In this document: positions 10,035 to 18,635 of the stretch, piece by piece | Numbering within the stretch: the stretch's first letter is position 1 | How the letters are laid out: each line of letters starts with the position of its first letter | DNA from: an uncultured Synechococcales cyanobacterium | GTDB taxonomy: Bacteria > Cyanobacteriota > Cyanobacteriia > CAIUCS01 | Length of the DNA: 48,619 nucleotides | Direction: 5' to 3' | Assembly: GCA_903897715.1 (NCBI GenBank) | Contig: CAIUCS010000148.1 | Coordinates: 1 to 48,619 of the forward strand | Program-made: the position numbers and the translations under genes | The notes under the pieces: model-generated | What the model saw: the letters and a program-made list of their open reading frames with translations, nothing else | The model's database searches: none | What the model was told of the DNA's origin: nothing

Positions 10035-11390
10035 ATGATGGCAACTATTGATCACGTTCAAACACCCTTAGAATTTATTGCCCCAAAATTTAATCGATGG
10101 GTTTATCGCGTTGTGAAAGCTTGTTTGCCAGCTTGGCGAAAATTCCAAACCCCCATTGCCAATCTTCAAGGGGTCAATTTAGACACGTTGGTTAACTTTT
10201 ATGATCAATTTCAACATAATAAAATTCGGTTCTTGATTGCCTTTCGACATCCTAGTACCCATGACCCCTTTACCATTGCTGAATTGATGTGGTACTTGGT
10301 TCCTCAAATGGCAAAGCAACAACAGATCAAACTCCGTACTCCCATTCATTCTCACTTTATCTATGACCGAGGGATTCCCTTATGGGCTGGAGCTACGATT
10401 GGCTGGTTGTTTTCCCGACTAGGTGGTGTTCCTTTACATCGGGGTAAATTAGACCGACTAGGGTTAAAGACTGCCCGTGAATTGCTTGTTAATGGACAGT
10501 TTCCCATTGCCGCCTCCCCAGAGGGTTGTACCAATGGTCATAATGAAATTATTAGCCCCTTGGAACCGGGCATTGCATTGATGGGGTTTTGGTGCGTAGA
10601 AGATTTGCATAAAGCGAACCGTAATGAACAAGTTTGGATTTTGCCTTTAGGAATTAAATATCACTATCACAAGGATAATTGGTCTGCAATCGCCACCCTA
10701 TTGACGGAGATGGAGAGGGACTGCGGCATTACAAATTTAAATGTGGATTCATCCTTGCCAGCAAATGCAACCACCCTATACCCCCGACTCATTGGAGTAG
10801 CTCATCGATTACTGGGTCTAATGGAAACCTTTTACCAACGTTTTTATCATCAACAGTTATCAACTCATGAAAATAATGAATTGTCTGAGCGACTGCCAGC
10901 TATTTTAGATGTTGCCTTAAATGTGGCGGAAAACTATTTTAATATTCAACCCAAGGGTAGTTTAACGGACCGTTGCCGTCGCTTAGAGCAGGCGGGTTGG
11001 GATTGGATTTATCGAGAAGATATTGCTGACGTGGATAAACTATGTTCCATAGAGCGATCGCTGGCCGATCGTATCGCTGAGGAAGCTAGTTTCCGTATGT
11101 GGCATATGCGTCTGGTGGAAAGTTTTGTTGCAGTAACCGGAAACTATATCCGGGAAAACCCCTCATTTAACCGTTTTGCAGAAACAACTTTATTAGTTTG
11201 GGCAACCATGAATCGAATGAAAGGACACCAGAATACTAAACTGCCCCATTTAGGAAAACAAACAGCTCAAATTACTGTGGGGAATCCGATTGGAGTCTCC
11301 CAACGTTGGGAGGCTTATCAATCCAATCGCCGGGGAGCAGTAACTAGTCTGACTACTGATTTGCACCTGTCTTTGGAACAAATGATTTAA
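10035..11390 (+). CDS. PlsC-like glycerophospholipid acyltransferase family protein
   Basis: A 451-residue protein. Residues about 70-200 form an acyltransferase (PlsC/LPLAT) domain with the HX4D catalytic motif in FRHPSTHDPF and a second block, PEGCTNGHNEI, in the place of the acyl-acceptor EGxxN element. A hydrophobic segment, PLWAGATIGWLFSRLGGVPL, lies between them. The C-terminal half (about 230-451) is mostly helical and not recognised. The family transfers acyl chains to lysophospholipids or similar acceptors at the membrane; the acceptor here is unknown. Two adjacent ATGs are possible starts, with AGGA just upstream. Confidence 0.8.
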   Translation: MMATIDHVQTPLEFIAPKFNRWVYRVVKACLPAWRKFQTPIANLQGVNLDTLVNFYDQFQHNKIRFLIAFRHPSTHDPFTIAELMWYLVPQMAKQQQIKLRTPIHSHFIYDRGIPLWAGATIGWLFSRLGGVPLHRGKLDRLGLKTARELLVNGQFPIAASPEGCTNGHNEIISPLEPGIALMGFWCVEDLHKANRNEQVWILPLGIKYHYHKDNWSAIATLLTEMERDCGITNLNVDSSLPANATTLYPRLIGVAHRLLGLMETFYQRFYHQQLSTHENNELSERLPAILDVALNVAENYFNIQPKGSLTDRCRRLEQAGWDWIYREDIADVDKLCSIERSLADRIAEEASFRMWHMRLVESFVAVTGNYIRENPSFNRFAETTLLVWATMNRMKGHQNTKLPHLGKQTAQITVGNPIGVSQRWEAYQSNRRGAVTSLTTDLHLSLEQMI

Positions 11391-11641
11391 CGATTCATAA
11401 CTCTCGCAGTGAACTGAACTATCTATTTCCGTCTCACTGTGGTTTTTTGAGACCATGTGACCTTTAAGTTTTACAACACAATCTACGGATTAGAAGCTAA
11501 ACAACTTGTTTCAAACTGAAGGGACTGACGATTGACATCATCACTTCCGTCCGACAGTAATGCGAAAGATCTAGTAAAGATGCCAGTCTAGTATTCGTCG
11601 GAGTTTTAACAGTTGAAATCTAAGTAGTGTTATTGTTTTCC

Positions 11642-12544
11642 ATGATGATCAGTCAAATTCCAACCACTCTCACCTCCATTGGGGTATTTACCTTATTCGG
11701 AAGTACAACTGTCCCCCCCCAACCCGTCCCCCTTGCTGTAACAATTCCCCAAACTCGTTGCCACTCCCATGGGGTCAACTGTTTTACACCCCAGCCAATT
11801 CATTTGTCCCCAGTTAATCTGGAAAATCGAATGGAAGATTTTTCCCATTCTCTGACCTTAAAATCCGTGTCAAACCAAGCTGCCATCAATCAAGAGGGTG
11901 AACAAAATTTTTCTGAAGCCTATAATGGGGCGATCGCCGACGTTTCAGCGTTTATGCGTTTAGCCCCCAAGAGTGATGAAGTTTACATCCAGCGGGGGTT
12001 GGAATATTACAAATCCGGTGACTATGAAAAGGCGATCGCTGTTTTCACCCAAGCAATCCGTATTGACCCCACCAATGCCCTTTCTTATAGTGGACGGGGA
12101 AACGCATACTTGGCTTTGGGTGAGGGCTTCAGTGCGGTTCGTGACCTGACGCAGGCAATAGAATTAAGCTCTAATCCAGGACCAATTTACTACAATCGAG
12201 GTAATGTGTATCTGCGGTTGAAAAAATATTCAATGGCCATCGCTGACTATAATCAATCTATCCAAATGAATCCCCACCATACCCATGCTTATAACAATAG
12301 GGGCTTGGCACGACAACAATTGGGGGATTTGCAAGGTGCATTAATTGATTGGGATAGAGCCATAGAAATCAGCCCCACTGACCCCTACGCTTATAGTAGT
12401 CGGGGCATTGTCCGTCTTAATGGGGGCGATCGCCCCGGTGCAATTGCCGATCTCACCCAGGCAGCCAAGTTATTTTCTAGTCAGGGAAATAGGGAAAGTT
12501 ACCTTCAAGTTATTCAACAACTCAATGCTATCCAATCCCCTTAA
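11642..12544 (+). CDS. Tetratricopeptide repeat protein, probably exported
   Basis: A protein of about 300 residues with a hydrophobic N-terminus (ISQIPTTLTSIGVFTLFG) followed by a Pro-rich stretch, consistent with a signal or anchor. About five tandem TPR units follow, with recurring YYNRGNVYLRLKKYSMAIAD- and AYNNRGLARQQLGD-type helices. TPR arrays mediate protein-protein contacts; no catalytic domain is seen. An in-frame GTG five codons upstream (11627) is an alternative start, and neither site has a strong Shine-Dalgarno. A hairpin follows the stop. Function unknown. Confidence 0.8.
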   Translation: MMISQIPTTLTSIGVFTLFGSTTVPPQPVPLAVTIPQTRCHSHGVNCFTPQPIHLSPVNLENRMEDFSHSLTLKSVSNQAAINQEGEQNFSEAYNGAIADVSAFMRLAPKSDEVYIQRGLEYYKSGDYEKAIAVFTQAIRIDPTNALSYSGRGNAYLALGEGFSAVRDLTQAIELSSNPGPIYYNRGNVYLRLKKYSMAIADYNQSIQMNPHHTHAYNNRGLARQQLGDLQGALIDWDRAIEISPTDPYAYSSRGIVRLNGGDRPGAIADLTQAAKLFSSQGNRESYLQVIQQLNAIQSP

Positions 12545-12562
12545 CGTTCTACTTAGGAACTT

Positions 12563-12585
12563 AGTGGATACGTTTTGTATCCACT
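12563..12585. terminator. Perfect 9-bp hairpin after the TPR gene
   Basis: AGTGGATAC and GTATCCACT form a perfect 9-bp stem around the loop GTTTT. It lies between two convergent genes, the TPR gene and the 55-residue gene. There is no T-run on either side, so it is either a weak bidirectional terminator or an RNA 3'-end stabiliser. Confidence 0.5.
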
Positions 12586-12602
12586 GACTCTCTCCAAAAT
12601 CC

Positions 12603-12770
12603 TTAAGAGTGATGCCAACCCATGTATTGGGCTTCAGCCTCCAATTGCCGAATCAGGGATTCATCCCCATTGGTTCGGGCAGTAGCCAATCTCCGCTCAA
12701 AGTTCTTACGGAGATTTTCAATGTGGACTTGACGAACCTGTTGCCGAGAGTGTGAATGATGTAGATTCAT
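12603..12770 (-). CDS. Small conserved-looking protein, 55 residues
   Basis: An open frame of 55 codons starting MNLHHSHSRQQVRQVHIENL and ending in QYMGWHHS. It is strongly charged and predicted helical in the middle (ENLRKNFERRLATAR, then ESLIRQLEAEAQY), the look of the many small helical cyanobacterial proteins of unknown function. The His-rich N-terminus and C-terminus are notable. It is convergent with the TPR gene and lies downstream of pcrA on the same strand, about 150 bases from pcrA's stop. No strong ribosome site is visible. The composition is protein-like. Confidence 0.6.
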   Translation of the reverse strand: MNLHHSHSRQQVRQVHIENLRKNFERRLATARTNGDESLIRQLEAEAQYMGWHHS

Positions 12771-12920
12771 AGTAACAGATACCCAAAATTTGTTAATTGG
12801 CGATATTTATAATTTAATTATACACAAATGGTAGTCTTTGTTACCGAATATCCCATTACGTTATTTATTCAAGCGGAATGGGACGAGTTGACAAAAGTGG
12901 AAAAGTTTCCATCGGGCAAG

Positions 12921-15326
12921 CTAAGACTCCACTTTTTTTACCATCGTTGTTTTAGGGTCAACCACCTTTTGTCCAATACTTGGAAATTTAATGGCTAAAT
13001 TCAGCTTATCCCCAGTTCCAAACACATGGGTAACCTGACCAATGCCCCAATTGGGATGGACAACCCGATCCCCTACTGTCCAGCGATCGCCTTTGGAATC
13101 TGACTGGTTTTTGGGGGGTGATAGGGGCTGAGGTGAAGCCCTCCCATCGGGCACTTGGGCTGAAGCAGGGGATGGTTGTGAAACGGAGAAATGAGTTTTT
13201 TTACCCTGATTGTTGTTTGGTTTTTTGACTCCTTCCCCCAATAAATAATCTTTAGGTAATTCCGTCAGAAACATAGAAGGAATTGACATTTCCCGGTTCC
13301 CATACAACCGTCGTTCCTGGGCATGGGTGATAAATAAGCGTTCCTGAGCTCGGGTAATACCCACATAACACAGTCGTCGTTCTTCCTCTAAAGCCGCTGG
13401 GTCAGCCATGGAACGAAAGCTAGGAAATAAGCCTTGTTCCAAGCCCACTAAAAAAACAATTGGAAATTCCAAGCCTTTGGAAGCATGTAAGGTCATCAGG
13501 GAGACTTTAGCCTGGTCACCAGCAAGGTTATCTAAATCAGAGGCAAGGGAAGCACGGCTAAGAAAGGCAAGCAGGGTTGGGTCTTCGGCTTCCTCCTCGA
13601 ACTGCAATACCGCATTATATAGTTCTTGTACGTTGTTCAGTCGGTCTTCTGCTTCCTCGGTTCCCTGGCTTTTTAAATCTGCAACATAACCAGACTCTTC
13701 CAATATTCCCTGAACAATGGCTGAAGCAGCTACATCCTCCACTTTCGTCTGCCAGCGTTGAATCAGATGCACAAAGCCAAGTAAGGACTTAGTATTCCGT
13801 CCACATAAAGTTTCCAACGATGGCTGATCCTGAAGTAGCTCCCACACTGATAGATCCATCTGTTGGGCAGCGGTAGTGATGCGATCCAATGTTGTTTTAC
13901 CAATTCCGCGACGGGGAGTGTTGATAACTCGCAGTAAACTCAATGTATCGCGGGGATTACCAATTAATCGTAAGTAAGCTAACACATCCTTAATTTCTTT
14001 GCGGTCATAAAACCGTAACCCCCCCACAATATTGTAATGCACATCCCATCGTAACAGGGATTCTTCCAACGCTCGGGATTGGGCATTTGTACGATATAAA
14101 ATGGCACAGCTACCCCAGTTTAATTCCGGATTATTTAAGGTTAATCGGCGGATTTGTTGTACGACAAACTCTGCCTCTGCCAATTCATCAGTAGCACGAT
14201 ATAAATGAACTAGTTCTCCCTGGGACCGGGTCGGACGTAGAATTTTATCAATCCGTTGAGTATTGTGGTCAATTAGTCCATTGGCGACGTGAAGAATAGT
14301 TGCAGTGGATCGGTAGTTTTCTTCTAGTTTCACCATAGTACGGGTATCCTTGTCAGGTAACCCATCTCCGAAATCTTGTTGAAACCCCATTAAAATGGTG
14401 AAGTCAGCCGCCCGGAAAGAATAAATGGACTGGTCTGCATCCCCAACTACAAATACTGAACGCTCTCGCCACTGCTGAGATGAATGGGGAAGGGAGTTAT
14501 TGGTTGATAATAGTCGGATTAGTTCGTATTGGGTCTGATTAGTATCTTGATACTCGTCGACTAAAATATGGTGGAAGCGTTCATGCCAATAATTCAAAAT
14601 ATTAGGGTTTTGGCGAAATAACTGAACTGGAACCCAAATTAAGTCATCAAAATCCAAGGCATTGTTTGCCAGTAAACTTTCCTGATAGGTTTGATAAACA
14701 TTAGCAATGGTGCGTCCACGTAAGTTAGGTTGGGATTGTTCTAAGTCCGCTGGGGTTTGACCACGATTTTTAGCATTACTGATCGCATACCGCACTGAAC
14801 GAGGCTCAAATTTCTTCTCGTCTAGGTTCAATCGGGTGGTCACAATTTCTTTAATTAAACTTTGAGCATCTGATTCATCAAAAATGGTAAAGTTTTTACT
14901 CCAGCGTTTACCATTGGGTTCAAATTTTTCGATATCATACCGCAGGATACGACTGCAAAGGGCATGAAAGGTACCAATCCATAAGTGTTTAGTATAGCGA
15001 TGGTAAACGTGGGACTGAATTTGTGTTTTTTCATCTGCCCTAAGTTTATCAAAAGGGTGATCCCTATCAACCTGGGTTTGTTGATGGGCAAATAATGTCT
15101 CAATGCGGTCCTTCATTTCCCGAGCCGCTTTGTTGGTAAACGTCACGGCTAAAATGTTCTCTGGTTCTACTTGATGGGTTAAAACTAAATTAACAATCCT
15201 ATAGGATAAGGCACGGGTCTTACCAGAGCCCGCTCCAGCTACCACTAGTAAAGGACCACAAAAATGTTCTACTGCTTGCCGTTGGGAAGGATTAAGAGAA
15301 TCAAGAAAATTGGGTTTAACAGTCAT
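12921..15326 (-). CDS. pcrA: ATP-dependent DNA helicase, PcrA/UvrD family
   Basis: An 801-residue superfamily 1A 3'-5' helicase for repair and replication-fork processing. It has the Q motif LNPSQRQAVEHF, Walker A GAGSGKT (about 31-37), the motif Ia region FTNKAAREM, IGTFHALCSRILR, Walker B ILVDEYQDTN, VGDADQSIYSFRAAD, LEENYRST, MTLHASKGLEFPIVFLVGLEQGLFP and YVGITRAQERL. The C-terminus ends in a small Tudor-like domain (VGDRVVHPNWGIGQVTHVFG) typical of PcrA, which contacts RNA polymerase. Residues 90-98 carry HPFDKLRAD (see findings). The gene is divergent from the dihydroorotase-like gene; the 346-base gap between them shows no gene. Confidence 0.95.
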   Translation of the reverse strand: MTVKPNFLDSLNPSQRQAVEHFCGPLLVVAGAGSGKTRALSYRIVNLVLTHQVEPENILAVTFTNKAAREMKDRIETLFAHQQTQVDRDHPFDKLRADEKTQIQSHVYHRYTKHLWIGTFHALCSRILRYDIEKFEPNGKRWSKNFTIFDESDAQSLIKEIVTTRLNLDEKKFEPRSVRYAISNAKNRGQTPADLEQSQPNLRGRTIANVYQTYQESLLANNALDFDDLIWVPVQLFRQNPNILNYWHERFHHILVDEYQDTNQTQYELIRLLSTNNSLPHSSQQWRERSVFVVGDADQSIYSFRAADFTILMGFQQDFGDGLPDKDTRTMVKLEENYRSTATILHVANGLIDHNTQRIDKILRPTRSQGELVHLYRATDELAEAEFVVQQIRRLTLNNPELNWGSCAILYRTNAQSRALEESLLRWDVHYNIVGGLRFYDRKEIKDVLAYLRLIGNPRDTLSLLRVINTPRRGIGKTTLDRITTAAQQMDLSVWELLQDQPSLETLCGRNTKSLLGFVHLIQRWQTKVEDVAASAIVQGILEESGYVADLKSQGTEEAEDRLNNVQELYNAVLQFEEEAEDPTLLAFLSRASLASDLDNLAGDQAKVSLMTLHASKGLEFPIVFLVGLEQGLFPSFRSMADPAALEEERRLCYVGITRAQERLFITHAQERRLYGNREMSIPSMFLTELPKDYLLGEGVKKPNNNQGKKTHFSVSQPSPASAQVPDGRASPQPLSPPKNQSDSKGDRWTVGDRVVHPNWGIGQVTHVFGTGDKLNLAIKFPSIGQKVVDPKTTMVKKVES

Positions 15327-15672
15327 GGGGGGTGAGGCGATCTCTGTATAAATGAACCAGTGGACAGGGTGGTCTTTTCATTAACCTCTGGCATCCCATT
15401 GGGTGTTTCTCCTGAGCATTAAGAACCACATAAACCTATACGTTTCATTTTATAGTGATTGTTGAATATTGATCACAGTCCAGCATTAGTTGGACAGTTG
15501 TTGGATAGGACAGTTCCCTATTAAATCGGATTGAGCACCAAACATGCTAAACAAGAACCCCTTTTCCGCAGGGGAGTGGCAACAGTTGTCCAAGCCTAGT
15601 CAAGTAAGCGTAGTCAATTAATAGTATGATTTGACCACCAAAGTGTGTTCATATCATCATTTTTCCTGATTC

Positions 15673-17013
15673 ATGTCTGCCCAACTGTTGCGTCAAATCC
15701 GTGTGATAGATCCCCTGTCCAATGGGGATCAGATGAATGATGTTCTACTCATTGATGGAACCATTGGCGCAATTGCCCCCCACATCCATACCTATCCTGA
15801 TTCCACAACAATTATAAATGGTTCGGGGTTAATACTCGGACCAGGGTTGGTCGATTTATATAGCCACTCGGGAGAACCAGGGTTTGAAGAACGGGAAACC
15901 CTGGATTCCCTTTGCCGCGCCGCGGCATCAGGGGGGTTTACTCGGATTGCATTATTACCCACAACGAACCCTGTCATTGATTCACCCAGTGTGGTTCGTT
16001 ACTTAAATGGGATTCATAGGAACCTCCCCCCTGATTTAGATGGTTATCCTAAGCCAAGCCTATCCATCTGGGGTGCCTTAACCCGTTCAGCCCAGGGAGA
16101 GCAACTGGGGGAATTATCAGAATTAGCCACCGCCGGGGTTGTGGGTTTCACCGATGGTCAACCGCTTGCCAATGGTTTTCTCTTACCCCGTATCCTTGAC
16201 TATGTGCAACCATTGAATTTACCCATTGCATTCGTTCCCTGCGATCCCAGACTGACTGGTGGTGGAGTATTGAGGGAAGGGGCATTATCGACGCGTCTTG
16301 GATTAGTTCCCAACCCAACTATTGCTGAAACTGTAGCCATATCCACCCTCATTGAATGTGTGGCAGCCATGGCTACCCCAATTCATTTGATGCGTATTTC
16401 CACCGCACGGGGTGTTTTTTTGATTGAACAAGCACAAAAACAAGGTTTACCCATTACCGCAAGTACCAGTTGGCTCCATTTGCTGTTCAATGAAACCGTC
16501 ATTGCAGGCTCACCTATGAATCCTGCTGGCTCCCTCCCCCATTTGCATACTTTAATGCCCTATGACCCTAATCTACGGTTAGACCCACCACTGGGTAATT
16601 CCAATGATCAAAGGGCTCTCCAAACTGGGGTTAATGAAGGTGTGATTCAGGCAGTTGCCATAGACCATCGCCCCTATACCTATGAAGAGAAGACTATTGG
16701 GTTTGCATCTGCTCCACCAGGGGCAATTGGATTAGAATTGGCTCTACCCCTTTTATGGGAAAGTTTAGTAGAAAGGGGAATTTGGTCAGCTCTAACGCTA
16801 TGGTATGCCTTAAGTACAGCTCCGGCTCGATGTTTGCACCAGCTCCCTCCCCAAGTCAAAGCAGGTTTTCCATCTGAATTTATTTTATTTGATCCCTCTG
16901 TTCAGTGGCAGGTTACGTCCAGTTCACTCCAATCCCGTTCCCTCAATACGGTATGGCGCGATCGCCAGATAAAGGGAAAAGTTATCCCTTTAAGTTCCCT
17001 AGGGTGTGACTAG
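15673..17013 (+). CDS. Dihydroorotase-like protein (probable non-catalytic PyrC homologue)
   Basis: A 446-residue amidohydrolase of the type I dihydroorotase family. The fold is recognisable from GPGLVDLYSHSGEPG at the position of the DxHxH metal motif, TTNPVID, IHLMRISTARGVFLI and AIDHRPYT...FASAPPGAIGLE. Key ligands are changed: the first His of DxHxH is Tyr63 (only His65 remains), the region that should read H-A/C-E-D is VPCDP, and the later His-containing segment is STSWLH. Asp331 of the DH motif is kept. Similar degenerate PyrC proteins elsewhere bind aspartate transcarbamoylase as scaffolds, so a structural pyrimidine role is plausible. Annotation as active dihydroorotase would be unsafe. 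Confidence 0.8.
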   Translation: MSAQLLRQIRVIDPLSNGDQMNDVLLIDGTIGAIAPHIHTYPDSTTIINGSGLILGPGLVDLYSHSGEPGFEERETLDSLCRAAASGGFTRIALLPTTNPVIDSPSVVRYLNGIHRNLPPDLDGYPKPSLSIWGALTRSAQGEQLGELSELATAGVVGFTDGQPLANGFLLPRILDYVQPLNLPIAFVPCDPRLTGGGVLREGALSTRLGLVPNPTIAETVAISTLIECVAAMATPIHLMRISTARGVFLIEQAQKQGLPITASTSWLHLLFNETVIAGSPMNPAGSLPHLHTLMPYDPNLRLDPPLGNSNDQRALQTGVNEGVIQAVAIDHRPYTYEEKTIGFASAPPGAIGLELALPLLWESLVERGIWSALTLWYALSTAPARCLHQLPPQVKAGFPSEFILFDPSVQWQVTSSSLQSRSLNTVWRDRQIKGKVIPLSSLGCD

Positions 17014-17099
17014 ACGATCCCACCTGACTTTAATATTCACCAAAGTCAACCCAGAAGGGGTTAGGAGATGAGGGCTGTAAAATTGGGCTCTCGTTCCAT

Positions 17100-17876
17100 T
17101 TATTGGGGTTGAGTTTGGCTGGGAATTAGAATCAGTGACCAATAGGGAACCTCAACCGGATCTAATTCAGTGATTGGGACTATACGTTGATTGGGTTGGG
17201 TAGCACGTTCAATATAGAGGGCTCGATGGAGGAGCCCAAGTTCATTCAGAATGGTGCGTACCTTGACAAAGTGTCTGCCCAACTTAATAATGACGGCAGC
17301 ATCAGCAACAGCAAGGCGATCCCGCAAGGTCTTACCGTCTAAGGTTGCAGGCATGATAGATAGAACATCATTCCTAAATGTAATCGGTACTCCTAGCATG
17401 GCTGCACTTGCCATGGTGGAAGATATACCCGGCACAATTTCAGCAGGAAACCGGGATGCCAGCCGTTGAAATAGATACATAAATGTACCATATAGCATTG
17501 GCTCTCCTTCGCATAGTACCGCTACATCTTGCCCATTAGAGAGATATGCAGCAATTTTCTGGGCAGCAATATCATAGAAAGGCTGGGAGGAACGTTCCAC
17601 ACTAAAAGGAAGGGGCATGGCAATTTCAACCTGTTGTGAACCAATGAAGTCTGCGACAATCGCCCTTGCTAAAACCTTTCCATTTTCTAAACTGGGATAG
17701 GCAATGACAGGCACAGTGGTTAAAATTCGGTATGCCTTTAGGGTAAGTAGTTCTGGGTCTCCTGGTCCCACTCCAATGCCATATAACTTGCCAGGGGAGA
17801 TAGTGGTTGGAGATAGTAGATTTGTGAAGAATGTAGCTTCATTGTTGGGTTGTTCCTGATCCATACCACCATTCAT
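17100..17876 (-). CDS. cobI: Precorrin-2 C(20)-methyltransferase
   Basis: CobI/CbiL adds the C-20 methyl group from S-adenosylmethionine to (cobalt-)precorrin-2. The 258 residues form a full tetrapyrrole methylase: the glycine-rich N-terminal KLYGIGVGPGDPELLTLKAYR (about 33-53), AVLCEGEPMLYGTFMYLF and EIVPGISSTMASAAMLGVP are the SAM-binding loops. It overlaps the stop of cobH by 4 bases (ATGA), showing translational coupling, and is the last gene of the riboswitch-led cobG-cobH-cobI unit. Alternative ATGs exist near the N-terminus. Confidence 0.93.
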   Translation of the reverse strand: MNGGMDQEQPNNEATFFTNLLSPTTISPGKLYGIGVGPGDPELLTLKAYRILTTVPVIAYPSLENGKVLARAIVADFIGSQQVEIAMPLPFSVERSSQPFYDIAAQKIAAYLSNGQDVAVLCEGEPMLYGTFMYLFQRLASRFPAEIVPGISSTMASAAMLGVPITFRNDVLSIMPATLDGKTLRDRLAVADAAVIIKLGRHFVKVRTILNELGLLHRALYIERATQPNQRIVPITELDPVEVPYWSLILIPSQTQPQ

Positions 17877-18502
17877 AATTCATTCTCCTTGGCTAAAGCA
17901 TTCACCGCAGCAGCAGCAATAGCACTCCCGCCCCGTCGTCCATGTAACGTGATGAAGGGAACCCCACGACTATTAGCCGCTAATTCTGCTTTCGACTCTG
18001 CAGCCCCGACAAAACCAACGGGAAAGCCTAAAATCAAAGCAGGTTGGGGAGCTCCCTCGTCTAATAATTCCAATAGACGGTAGAGTGCTGTTGGGGCATT
18101 ACCAATGGCAACCACTGCCCCAGCTAAGTAGGGGTTCCACAGGTCAACTGCGGCGGCAGACCGGGTATTATCAATGCGTTGGGCTACCTCCACAACCTCT
18201 GGATTCTGGAGGGTACAAATCACTTTATTGTCTACCGGCAGACGTTTACGGGTAATGCCATTAGCCACCATTTGGGAATCGCATAGAATTGGAGCACCCC
18301 CATTCAAAGCATGACGACCAGTGTGTACCGCTCCTGGAGAAGCTTCAAGACTGGGGATAATCTCTATCATGCCGCAAGCATGGATCAACCGCACTGCGAC
18401 CTGTGCTAAATCATCGGGTAAATGGGTTAAATCTGCCTCGGCACGAATGATGGAAAATGATTGGCGATAAATCGCTTCACCGTTGCGGATGTAATCAAGC
18501 AT
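17873..18502 (-). CDS. cobH: Precorrin-8X methylmutase
   Basis: CobH/CbiC moves the C-11 methyl group to C-12, forming hydrogenobyrinate. At 209 residues it is full length. Family motifs are DLAQVAVRLIHACGM, PILCDSQMVANGI, DLWNPYLAGAVVAIGNAPTA and PALILGFPVGFVGAAESK. The catalytic histidine lies in RLIHACGM. It is the middle gene of cobG-cobH-cobI on the minus strand, 133 bases from cobG and overlapping cobI. Confidence 0.95.
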   Translation of the reverse strand: MLDYIRNGEAIYRQSFSIIRAEADLTHLPDDLAQVAVRLIHACGMIEIIPSLEASPGAVHTGRHALNGGAPILCDSQMVANGITRKRLPVDNKVICTLQNPEVVEVAQRIDNTRSAAAVDLWNPYLAGAVVAIGNAPTALYRLLELLDEGAPQPALILGFPVGFVGAAESKAELAANSRGVPFITLHGRRGGSAIAAAAVNALAKENEL

Positions 18503-18635
18503 GGATTGGAAATAAAAAAGAACGAACGAAAGGGTAAATCATCAAGGTGCTAACTATCCATCCCTATCCACTAATAGTTACCAAGACAGAATGGAGTTGG
18601 GATGACACCCATCGCTTCCTGTGGGGGAGGGGATA

